Part shown: piece by piece, positions 28,601 through 36,636 of the stretch
Position numbering within the stretch: the stretch's first letter is position 1
Layout: each line of letters opens with the position of its first letter
Origin: Pseudomonas sp. B21-048
GTDB taxonomy: Bacteria; Pseudomonadota; Gammaproteobacteria; Pseudomonadales; Pseudomonadaceae
NCBI RefSeq assembly: GCF_024748615.1
Contig: NZ_CP087168.1
Span: 3,286,001 to 3,350,000, forward strand
DNA length: 64,000 nucleotides
Reading direction: 5' to 3'
Program-made: the position numbers and the translations under genes
The notes under the pieces: generated by a model
What the model was told of the DNA's origin: nothing
The model's input: only the letters and a program-made list of their open reading frames with translations
Databases searched by the model: none

Positions 28601-29392
28601 GTTGAGAATCACCCCCGCTTCGACTTCATCCAACAGGTCCTCAACCACCGTCAGGCAGCCGGGCTCTTTCAAACTGGCCAGCGCAATCGGTAACGGGTTC
28701 AACCCCGCCGCCTGCAAACGCTGGCAGAAAATATCGATGAAACCGGTGTTCGCCGCCTGCAAGTGCGAGCGATAAAACAGCACCGCCGCCACCGGCTGAT
28801 CCGCCTGCCAGTCGGCTTGCCAATCACTCAGCTCAGCGGGGCTTTTTTGCGGATGGTAAATCGCGGTGCGTGGCAGGGTTTGCGGCTCGGACCAGGCGTA
28901 ATCGCGGCCCAGCCAGCGATTGGCGAGGCAGCGAAACAGGTCGAGCGCGTTGGCCATGCCGCCCTGACGCAGGAAGTGCCAGAGCCGGTCGCGGTCTTGC
29001 GCGGTGACGGTGCTCAGGTCACTGAGTTCCGGGTCCGGACGATCATCCCCCGGCACCAGAATCAGCTGCACGCCGCGTCCGGACAATTCCACCAGACGCT
29101 CGATGCCGTAACGCCAATAGGCGATGCCGCCGTGCAGCGAGATCAAAATCACTTTGGCGTGGCGCAGCACTTCGTCGACATAGAGATCGACCGAGGCGTG
29201 ATTCTGCACCTGCATCGGGTTGGCCAGGCGCACGCTCGGGTAATCGTCGGGCAACTGCTGCGCCGCTTCGGCGAGCAACGCCAGGCTGGAATCGCCGCTG
29301 CACAGGATCACCAGCTCGGCGGGGGTTTGTCCAAGGTCGGCAATGTTGTCATCCGACACGAAACCGCCGGGCTGGGTCCTGAGCAGGTGCAT
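25619..29392 (-). CDS. cobN: Cobaltochelatase large subunit CobN
   Basis: This 1257-residue protein of the CobN/BchH family inserts Co2+ into hydrogenobyrinic acid a,c-diamide in the aerobic cobalamin pathway. It starts [20 protein letters not shown]. Family landmarks are [33 protein letters not shown]-type metal/porphyrin-binding sequence in the middle, [15 protein letters not shown], and the C-terminal [27 protein letters not shown] region. It begins three bases after the cobW stop, so translation is probably coupled. The ChlI-like and VWA genes follow. A 634-codon open frame on the opposite strand is a shadow. Confidence 0.95.
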   Translation of the reverse strand: [1257 protein letters not shown]

Positions 29393-29395
29393 GGT

Positions 29396-30457
29396 TTAAA
29401 CGCTGAGCGCAGCGCGCAATTGCGCTTCGAGCTGAGCGGCGTCCAGATCCTGACCGATCAACACCAGACGCGTGGTGCGCGCTTCTTCAGCGCTCCACTG
29501 GCGGTCGAAATGCTTGTCGAAACGCGTGCCCACGCCCTGGATCAGCAGGCGCATCGGTTTGTTCGGGATCGCCGCAAAACCTTTGACGCGCAGGATGCCG
29601 TGCTGGACCACCAGTTGGGTCAGCGCGTCCAGCAGCAGGCTTTCGTCGGCTTGCGGCAGTTCGATGGAGATGGAGTCGAAGGCGTCATGGTCGTGGTCGT
29701 CCTCACCTTCATGGTGATGATCGTGATGACTGTGGCGGCTGTCGATGTGTTCTTCGGAACCGGCGCCGAGGCCGATCAGCACGTCCAGTGGCAGACGACC
29801 GCTGCTGGCTTCGATGACTTTCACCGCTGGCGGCAGTTCTTCGGCGACTTCCAGGCGCACGCGGGCCAGGTCTTCAGCGCTGATCAGGTCGGCCTTGTTG
29901 AGGATCACCAGGTCGGCGCTGGCCAGTTGGTCGGCGAACAGCTCGTGCAGCGGCGATTCGTGATCCAGGTTCGGGTCGAGTTTGCGCATGGCATCGACCT
30001 GATCCGGGAACGCCGCGAAGGTGCCAGCAGCGACGGCCGGGCTATCGACCACGGTGATCACCGCGTCAACCGTGCAGGCGCTGCGGATTTCTGGCCACTG
30101 GAAGGCTTGAACCAAAGGCTTTGGCAGGGCCAGGCCCGAGGTTTCGATGAGGATGTGGTCGAGGTCGCCGCGACGAGCGACCAGTTCGCGCATCACCGGG
30201 AAGAATTCTTCCTGAACCGTGCAGCACAGGCAGCCGTTGGCCAGTTCGTAGACGCGACCGTTAGCTTCTTCTTCGGTGCAACCGATCGAGCACTGCTTGA
30301 GGATTTCGCCGTCGATGCCCAGCTCGCCGAACTCGTTGACGATCACCGCAATACGGCGGCCCTGGGCGTTGTCGAGCATGTGGCGCAGCAAGGTGGTTTT
30401 GCCCGAGCCGAGGAAGCCGGTAACGATGGTGACGGGGAGTTTGGCCAGTGTTTTCAT
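29396..30457 (-). CDS. cobW: CobW-type zinc/cobalt GTPase metallochaperone
   Basis: This 353-residue COG0523 G3E GTPase starts MKTLAKLPVTIVTGFLGSGK. It has Walker A GFLGSGKT (residues 14-21), the metal-binding CxCC motif NGCLCCT (about 74-80), NKAD guanine specificity, and a long His/Asp/Glu-rich segment (HSHHDHHHEGEDDHDHD, about 235-258) that likely binds metal. It is first in the minus-strand cobalamin operon, behind a cobalamin riboswitch, and probably delivers Co2+ to CobN. AAAGGG eight bases before the ATG supports this start over in-frame upstream codons. Confidence 0.92.
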   Translation of the reverse strand: MKTLAKLPVTIVTGFLGSGKTTLLRHMLDNAQGRRIAVIVNEFGELGIDGEILKQCSIGCTEEEANGRVYELANGCLCCTVQEEFFPVMRELVARRGDLDHILIETSGLALPKPLVQAFQWPEIRSACTVDAVITVVDSPAVAAGTFAAFPDQVDAMRKLDPNLDHESPLHELFADQLASADLVILNKADLISAEDLARVRLEVAEELPPAVKVIEASSGRLPLDVLIGLGAGSEEHIDSRHSHHDHHHEGEDDHDHDAFDSISIELPQADESLLLDALTQLVVQHGILRVKGFAAIPNKPMRLLIQGVGTRFDKHFDRQWSAEEARTTRLVLIGQDLDAAQLEAQLRAALSV

Positions 30458-30572
30458 CGGATGCCCTTTGGCAAGGTGGCGGGCATACGGGACGACAATC
30501 GCAGCGGCGGATGCACGCGCGCAAGAGTTCCGCCACCGGATCACCCCGCCCGGTTGTAGTGAGAATCTGTGT

Positions 30573-30759
30573 CGAGGCAGGTCTCCTGGCTGACGGTGTG
30601 CCGGCCTTATTGGCCTGGCATTCGCTGCGCCTTCCCGCGAACCTGATGAATCAGGGCTTGCAGTGGCGTGGCAGCGAACATCACCGTTCACAGTTGCGGG
30701 GGCAGCCGCGGCATCGACCGCGTTCCCTTCTTAGCTTCGGCAGATGCCGAAGAACCTCG
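30573..30759 (-). ncRNA. Cobalamin riboswitch controlling cobW-cobN
   Basis: On the minus strand the B12 box reads AGCCAGGAGACCTGCC (30576-30591). CTGCCCCCGCAAC lies at 30693-30705 and AAGGGAAC at about 30722-30729. A closing stem of CGAGG (30755-30759) with CCTCG (30573-30577) can be drawn. These are the conserved parts of the adenosylcobalamin riboswitch. It ends 115 bases before the cobW start. Confidence 0.93.
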
Positions 30760-30903
30760 AAAGCGCAAGGCTACGCATCGTGTGGGGGCGGGTCAATCAC
30801 TGAGCACGCCACAGCCCCCTCGCCACAGGCAAGCCCCCTCGCCACAGAGTTGAGAACCCTTGCCAATTGACGCCCAACCCCCACCCATGCTCTCCTACAC
30901 GCC

Positions 30904-31112
30904 TTGTTACGGGTGCCCTTCATAGGGTGAAACGGGAAATCGGTGAATCATGTGCTTTACTCAAAGCCATGTCAGTCCGGTGCTGCCCCCGCAACGGTAA
31001 GCGAGTGAAGCGTCAGATCCACTGTGCCCGTCATACGGCATGGGAAGGTGATGCTTGCAGGTGTCGGCGCAAGCCTGCCCCTCGCGAGCCCGGAGACCGG
31101 CCCGCAACACAA
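30904..31112 (+). ncRNA. Cobalamin riboswitch controlling cbtB-cbtA-cobE-cobM
   Basis: On the plus strand the conserved blocks appear in order: GGGTGAAACGGGAA (about 30924), GGTGCTGCCCCCGCAACGGTAA (30979 onward, core CTGCCCCCGCAAC), TGGGAAGGTG (about 31041) and the B12 box AGCCCGGAGACCGGCC (31087-31102). TTGTTACGGG can pair with CCCGCAACACAA as the closing stem. About 145 bases separate it from the minus-strand riboswitch. Confidence 0.94.
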
Positions 31113-31178
31113 AGTGACTTTTATGTTCACTGAATAACAAACCCGCGGTGGGCGGGCGCTGTTCGAAATCTCTGCGTG

Positions 31179-31195
31179 CCCCCGGCGTGCGGAGG
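31179..31195 (+). promoter_or_regulatory. Shine-Dalgarno-sequestering hairpin downstream of the riboswitch
   Basis: CCCCCG-GCGTG-CGGAGG forms a six-base stem with one mismatch that pairs the strong GGAGG at 31191-31195. This is a natural expression platform for a translation-controlling cobalamin riboswitch. The exposed GGAGG would serve the ATG at 31201, five bases on. Confidence 0.6.
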
Positions 31196-31200
31196 TTTTC

Positions 31201-31296
31201 ATGCGCTCTATTCACCCGCTGACAGACCAGAGGGAAGCGCCATGTCGATCATCAGCAGTACCGCCAGCAGCACCGCCAGCACCACCACTACCCTGA
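31201..31296 (+). CDS. Short ORF with the riboswitch-controlled ribosome site, overlapping cbtB
   Basis: This 31-residue frame (MRSIHPLTDQREAPCRSSAV...) starts five bases after GGAGG, the best ribosome site in the region, and ends within cbtB in another frame. It ends in a Pro/Ala run. It may be a translated leader that couples riboswitch control to cbtB, or the ATG may be fortuitous. No protein function is expected. Confidence 0.4.
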   Translation: MRSIHPLTDQREAPCRSSAVPPAAPPAPPLP

Positions 31297-31433
31297 GCCA
31301 ACGCCTGACCGCCGCTTTTTTTGCGTCGATCCTGGGCGCTAGCCTCGTGTATTTCGCCGGTTTCTCGCACATCGAAGCGGTGCACAACGCCGCGCACGAT
31401 ACCCGCCACAGCTCCGCCTTTCCGTGCCATTGA
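31242..31433 (+). CDS. cbtB: CbtB cobalt transporter small subunit
   Basis: This 63-residue protein has a Ser/Thr-rich N-terminus, one membrane helix (AAFFASILGASLVYFAGF) and a C-terminal His-rich segment HNAAHDTRHSSAFPCH, the metal-binding signature of CbtB. With CbtA it forms a predicted B12-regulated cobalt importer. AGGGA lies six bases before the ATG. It is the first recognised gene after the plus-strand cobalamin riboswitch and overlaps the short ORF that holds the riboswitch-adjacent ribosome site. Confidence 0.9.
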   Translation: MSIISSTASSTASTTTTLSQRLTAAFFASILGASLVYFAGFSHIEAVHNAAHDTRHSSAFPCH

Positions 31434-31444
31434 GACCTGCTGAC

Positions 31445-32149
31445 ATGATCAAGCGTATTGCGCAAACCGCAGGTTTCGCCGGGCTGCTGGCCGCCCTGCT
31501 GTTGACCCTGCTGCAAAGCTTCTGGGTGGCCCCGCTGATTTTGCAGGCCGAGACCTACGAAAAGTCCGAGCCGGCCGCAGTTGAAACCCACGAGCACGCC
31601 GCGGGTGCTGTCGCTCACACCCACGATGCTGAAGCCTGGGAACCGGAAGACGGCTGGCAGCGCGTGCTGTCGACCACCGGCGGCAATCTGGTGGTAGCGG
31701 TCGGTTTCGCCCTGATGCTCGCGGGCCTCTACACCTTGCGCGCTCCACGCCGTACCTCTCAGGGCTTGCTCTGGGGTCTGGCCGGTTATGCGACGTTCGT
31801 GCTGGCGCCAACCCTCGGTCTGCCACCTGAGCTGCCGGGCACTGCTGCTGCGGATCTGGCGCAACGGCAGATCTGGTGGATCGGCACGGCAGCGTCCACT
31901 GCTACCGGTATTGCGCTGATTGTCTTCAGCCGCCACTGGCTGATGAAGATCCTCGGCGTGGCAATTCTCGCCGTTCCGCACGTCATTGGCGCGCCACAAC
32001 CGGAAGTGCACTCCATGCTGGCTCCGGAAGCCCTGGAAGCGCAGTTCAAAATCGCTTCGCAACTGACCAACATGGCGTTCTGGCTGGCCTTGGGCCTGAT
32101 CAGCGCCTGGTTGTTCCGCCGCAAAAGCGATGGCCAATACTGCGCATGA
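31445..32149 (+). CDS. cbtA: CbtA cobalt transporter membrane subunit
   Basis: This 234-residue membrane protein has about five helices. A His-rich loop after the first helix (HEHAAGAVAHTHD, about residues 50-62) and a later conserved PHVIGAPQPEVHS are typical of CbtA. It starts 11 bases after cbtB and overlaps cobE by four bases (ATGA). Riboswitch control and neighbours indicate cobalt uptake for cobalamin synthesis; the transport mechanism of the family is predicted rather than firmly shown. Confidence 0.9.
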   Translation: MIKRIAQTAGFAGLLAALLLTLLQSFWVAPLILQAETYEKSEPAAVETHEHAAGAVAHTHDAEAWEPEDGWQRVLSTTGGNLVVAVGFALMLAGLYTLRAPRRTSQGLLWGLAGYATFVLAPTLGLPPELPGTAAADLAQRQIWWIGTAASTATGIALIVFSRHWLMKILGVAILAVPHVIGAPQPEVHSMLAPEALEAQFKIASQLTNMAFWLALGLISAWLFRRKSDGQYCA

Positions 32150-32559
32150 CTGACGTCAGCGCAGCGCCGACCCTGGTGGTCGGCCTGGGCTGCCAGCGCG
32201 GCTGCCCCGTCAGTACGCTGCGGGCGCTGCTTGATCAGGCGTTACAGGCCCATCAAATCGAACTTCGTGAGATCAAGGCCTTGGCCAGTATCGACCTCAA
32301 GCGCGGAGAACCCGCCCTGATCGAACTGGCCGAACAACTGGCATTGCCGTTGATGTATTTCAGCAGCGAACAATTGGCCGGTTATGAACCGCAACTCAGC
32401 CACCACTCGGACATCGCGTTCGAACGCACCGGCTGTTACGGCGTAGCGGAAAGTGCCGCGCTTGCACTGGCCGAACAATTGGCTCAGGCACCGGCAAAGT
32501 TGCTGATTCCACGACAAAAATACGCCCAGGCCACTCTGGCATTGGCCAGCGCCGCGTAA
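32146..32559 (+). CDS. cobE: CobE / CbiG C-terminal-domain cobalamin biosynthesis protein
   Basis: This 137-residue protein begins MTDVSAAPTLVVGLGCQRGC. The GLGCQRGCP motif, the central LASIDLKRGEPALIELA and SEQLAGYEP are hallmarks of the CobE/CbiG_C family that accompanies CobM in the aerobic pathway. Its exact step is not well defined. It overlaps cbtA by four bases, indicating co-translation, and precedes cobM by 82 bases. Confidence 0.88.
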   Translation: MTDVSAAPTLVVGLGCQRGCPVSTLRALLDQALQAHQIELREIKALASIDLKRGEPALIELAEQLALPLMYFSSEQLAGYEPQLSHHSDIAFERTGCYGVAESAALALAEQLAQAPAKLLIPRQKYAQATLALASAA

Positions 32560-32641
32560 AACCCTCGATAATCCCCCGCTTCGATCATGAGCAATCTTCA
32601 TCTGAAGCGTGCCCATGCCCTTTTTCTCACAGGAAACGACG

Positions 32642-33388
32642 ATGACCGTCTACTTCATTGGCGCAGGCCCCGGCGACCCGGAACTGATCACCGTCAAAGG
32701 CCAGCGGCTGATTCGTAGCTGCCCGGTCATCATCTATGCCGGCTCCCTGGTCCCCGCCGCCGTGCTGGAGGGCCACCGGGCCGAACAGGTGGTCAACAGC
32801 GCCGAATTGCACCTGGAACAGATCATCAATCTGATCAAGACCGCCCATGCCAACGGCCATGACGTGGCTCGGGTGCATTCCGGCGATCCTAGCCTGTACG
32901 GCGCGATTGGCGAGCAGATTCGCTACTTGCGTGAACTCGACATCCCGTTCGAAATCATTCCCGGCGTCACCGCCACCGCCGCCTGCGCGGCGCTTTTGGG
33001 TGCTGAACTGACCTTGCCTGACGTGTCACAGAGCGTGATTCTGACCCGCTACGCGGACAAAACCGCGATGCCGGCCGGTGAAGAGCTGGGCAGTCTGGCG
33101 CAGCACGGCGCGACCATGGCGATCCATTTGGGGGTCAATCACCTGGAGAAGATCCTCGCCGAATTGCTGCCGCACTATGGCGCCGATTGCCCGATTGCGG
33201 TGATTCATCGGGCGACCTGGCCGGATCAGGACTGGGTGGTGGGGACGCTGGCGGATATTGCCGGGAAGGTTGAAGCCAAGGGGTTTCGCCGCACGGCGTT
33301 GATCCTGGTGGGTCGGGTGTTGGGTAGCGATCACTTCAGTGAATCGTCGTTGTATCGCGCGGGGCATGCGCATTTGTATCGACCCTGA
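32642..33388 (+). CDS. cobM: Precorrin-4 C11-methyltransferase
   Basis: This 248-residue SAM-dependent tetrapyrrole methylase begins MTVYFIGAGPGDPELITVKG, the glycine-rich SAM site. VARVHSGDPSLYGAIGEQ and PFEIIPGVTATAACAALLGAELTLP are family landmarks of CobM/CbiF. It methylates C-11 of precorrin-4 to give precorrin-5. ACAGGAAACGACG precedes the ATG. A 31-bp palindrome and a terminator follow the stop. Confidence 0.95.
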   Translation: MTVYFIGAGPGDPELITVKGQRLIRSCPVIIYAGSLVPAAVLEGHRAEQVVNSAELHLEQIINLIKTAHANGHDVARVHSGDPSLYGAIGEQIRYLRELDIPFEIIPGVTATAACAALLGAELTLPDVSQSVILTRYADKTAMPAGEELGSLAQHGATMAIHLGVNHLEKILAELLPHYGADCPIAVIHRATWPDQDWVVGTLADIAGKVEAKGFRRTALILVGRVLGSDHFSESSLYRAGHAHLYRP

Positions 33389-33391
33389 GAT

Positions 33392-33422
33392 GATCGTTCC
33401 CACGCTCAGCGTGGGAACGATC
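33392..33422. repeat. Minimal palindromic repeat of the CGTTCCCACGC family
   Basis: This is a near-perfect 31-bp palindrome centred on CGCTCAGCG, identical in its arms to the outer arms of the larger elements at 13415 and 25498. It lies between cobM and a terminator. Confidence 0.85.
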
Positions 33423-33456
33423 AAAAAAAAACGGTGCTCACGGGCACCGTTTTTTA
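33423..33456. terminator. Bidirectional terminator between cobM and nfuA
   Basis: The stem ACGGTGC / GCACCGT is flanked by an A run on the left and a T run on the right, so it can end both the plus-strand cobM transcript and the minus-strand nfuA transcript. Confidence 0.85.
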
Positions 33457-33477
33457 TGTTTGCAGTGAACACCTTAC

Positions 33478-34131
<654 letters not shown>

Positions 34132-34195
34132 TCAAGAAAGATGCACTTGTCGATAATCTGATCCCGCCGCCCTCCTACAGGGGATCAACGGTGTT

Positions 34196-36481
34196 TCAGA
34201 GGTTTTCGTAGCGGTTCATGTCCAGCACGCCCTCTTCCACCGGGTCGGTGTCGTGGATGTAGCGGCTCAGGTCATGGAAATACTGCCAGAACTGCGGATG
34301 GCTGCGGCGAATTCCCCAGCGTTCGACGATTTTCTCGAAACTGACGGCGTCCTTCGCATTTTCCATCGCGTCGACGAACGCGGGCACCTGGCCGGCCGGG
34401 ATGTTGAACAGGAAGTTCGGATAACTGCTGAGCACACCCGGATAAATAGTCAGCGTATCGAGCCCTGGCTGATAACGCATCGATTCACCGAGCAGGAACG
34501 CCACGTTGCTGTGGGCCCGATTGCGCAGCAGGCTGTAGACCTCGCGTTTGCCGCTTTGGGTCTCGATGCGCAACATCGTGGCTTCCGGCAGCTGATCAAT
34601 GACTTTTAAACCGGCGGCCGGGCGCGAAGTCAGGCGGCTCAAGGCCTGCTCGGCGTTCTGCAAGGCCGGATCGATGTTCGGCCGCGAGCAGTAAGCACCG
34701 TCGCAGCGGTTAATCGGGTCGGGTTTGGCGTTGAGATCGCCGTAACGGCTCAGCAACTGCAGGGCGAAATCGCGTTTCGGGTCCTTTTCGTCCAGCGTCA
34801 GCGCCGTTGGTTTGTCGTTGTCGATGGACTCGTAATCCAGCCACATCTTGAACTGGCCGCTGTTCTGGTACCAATCATCGAGGTAGCCGTCCCGCGAGTC
34901 GGCCGGCATCAGGCGCAGGAAGTTCTGTTCGGCTCCGTTGCGGATCAAGTCGAAGTACAACCGGGTCTGGGCCTGATGAGACACGTTGCCGAACACATCG
35001 AAGTTGACCGCCAACTGGTAATACGTGCGTTCCAGCAAGGGGTAATCGAACAGCCACATCGTCTGCGGTACGTCGCCGATCAAGCCTTTGTTCACCGAGG
35101 CGCTGTCAAAATGCCGGAAGATGCTCAGCAGCGCGTTGTCATTACCGGCCCATAGGGTCGACCAGCTCGGTGCCGGCAAATCAGCGTAGCTGTCCCGGCG
35201 CAAGGCTTCGTACTCGTTGCGTTTGTTGCGGTAGTCGCGCCACAGACTCAGAACACTGCCGACGTCATCGTTCTGCCCCGGCATCGCCAGCAACGGCGTG
35301 GCCTGGCCGCGATAGTTCGGGTCGGTGATGTAAAGGTCATGCTCCGGGGCCTGGAAGAGCGCCCAGAAGTTGTCGCGGATCACGTCAGTGGCGATCTGGC
35401 CACGGCAGACCGGGCCACGGATAAAGGTGCGCACGAAGTATTCGGCGTTATCGAGCATGAACTGATAGCGCGCCTGCGCCGGGATCGCCTCGAACGTGGC
35501 AAAGGGATTAGCCCTTCGCTCCGCCCCATAACCCGGCAGCGCGTTAACCTGCCAGTTACCGCTGTAAAACAAGCTTCTGACCCGCGCCATCTTCGCCGCG
35601 CTCAGCGGATAGGTAATGTGCGTCTTGTGCACGATCACGCCTTGCACCGGCCATAAACGGTAATAGATCTGAGTGCCCGGGTCGTCATTCGGGCGGCGAG
35701 TGTTAATCAGATCGATCGGCTGCCCCGTCGGCGTACGCGAACGCACCCACTGAAAGAAATGCCCCGGTTCGCCGTCCTTGAAATAGAGGTGCGCCAAAAA
35801 CCAGTGTTCGAACAACCAGCGCCCGACCAGACTCTCCCGAGCGCCCGGCGCGTTCAGCAGGTTTTCCCACTGCACCACCTGCAAGGCTTCCCTGGTGCTG
35901 GGCACTAGGCCCTGCTCATCGATCGGCGCGCCGGAGGCCAACCAGCGTTGCAGCGTCTGGTATTGCTGATCGGTCAGGCCGGTGACCGCCAACGGCATGC
36001 CCTCTTTCGGATGGGAACGGGCGTAACCGTCGAACTCTGCCGGCATGGCACACAGGTTCTCCCGGTTCAGGCCCAGCACAATGTCTTCCGGCAGTTTGGC
36101 GTTAGGTTGCAACGAGGTTTTGTGGCCCAATTCAAGCATCCGCGCCATCAGCGCCGCTTGGCTGCCTTGGGCGTCGAGCACCGAATAAAAGCCTTTTTGC
36201 TGCCAGGCACGTTTGCCGAATGCGTCATAAAACAACCGGGTCGGTGCTGCAGCCTGACGGCGTTCGCCGTCATAGACCGGCGCCTTGGTCGCCCCTCGAG
36301 TAGCCCCTTCGCCACTGCCCAGATTGAGCTGACAGGCGGAGTCGTAACAGGCATGGCAGGCCACGCATTTTTCGGTGAAGATCGGTTGAATGTCGCGGAC
36401 GTAGGAAATATCCGGACCTTGCGCAGCGGCGCCCCCGCTTAAAAACAGCATCAATAGGCTGGTGACGACGCGATACGACAT
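34196..36481 (-). CDS. cti: Fatty acid cis/trans isomerase, periplasmic cytochrome-c type
   Basis: This 761-residue protein begins with a signal peptide (MSYRVVTSLLMLFLSGGAAA, probable cleavage after AAAQ). It carries a c-type heme-binding motif C39-V-A-C42-H43 just after it, as in Pseudomonas Cti (about 766 residues). The family converts cis- to trans-unsaturated acyl chains of membrane lipids in response to solvents or heat. AGGGAT directly precedes the ATG at 36481. It is divergent from metH across 155 bases and has no operon partner. Upstream in-frame codons to 36616 lack a signal sequence. Confidence 0.93.
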   Translation of the reverse strand: MSYRVVTSLLMLFLSGGAAAQGPDISYVRDIQPIFTEKCVACHACYDSACQLNLGSGEGATRGATKAPVYDGERRQAAAPTRLFYDAFGKRAWQQKGFYSVLDAQGSQAALMARMLELGHKTSLQPNAKLPEDIVLGLNRENLCAMPAEFDGYARSHPKEGMPLAVTGLTDQQYQTLQRWLASGAPIDEQGLVPSTREALQVVQWENLLNAPGARESLVGRWLFEHWFLAHLYFKDGEPGHFFQWVRSRTPTGQPIDLINTRRPNDDPGTQIYYRLWPVQGVIVHKTHITYPLSAAKMARVRSLFYSGNWQVNALPGYGAERRANPFATFEAIPAQARYQFMLDNAEYFVRTFIRGPVCRGQIATDVIRDNFWALFQAPEHDLYITDPNYRGQATPLLAMPGQNDDVGSVLSLWRDYRNKRNEYEALRRDSYADLPAPSWSTLWAGNDNALLSIFRHFDSASVNKGLIGDVPQTMWLFDYPLLERTYYQLAVNFDVFGNVSHQAQTRLYFDLIRNGAEQNFLRLMPADSRDGYLDDWYQNSGQFKMWLDYESIDNDKPTALTLDEKDPKRDFALQLLSRYGDLNAKPDPINRCDGAYCSRPNIDPALQNAEQALSRLTSRPAAGLKVIDQLPEATMLRIETQSGKREVYSLLRNRAHSNVAFLLGESMRYQPGLDTLTIYPGVLSSYPNFLFNIPAGQVPAFVDAMENAKDAVSFEKIVERWGIRRSHPQFWQYFHDLSRYIHDTDPVEEGVLDMNRYENL

Positions 36482-36636
36482 ATCCCTGGTCCTGATCGTA
36501 AGAAAACGTCGCGATTCTACCGGTCCAGCCTGCGCACCAACATGAACGATATTCATGCAAAACCCGCATATGCTCCAAAAGCGCACAGGTTTGTTATTAT
36601 CCCGCCCCTTCGTCATGGCCTTACCGAGTAGTCCAA

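Noticed and set aside
28763..30559. A 598-codon open frame on the plus strand
   Set aside because: It is antisense to cobW and the start of cobN, with a Val/Gln/His-rich shadow composition and no ribosome site.
13415..33422. Possible CRISPR array from repeated palindromes
   Set aside because: The repeats are few, far apart, and lack regular spacers and cas genes; they are REP elements.
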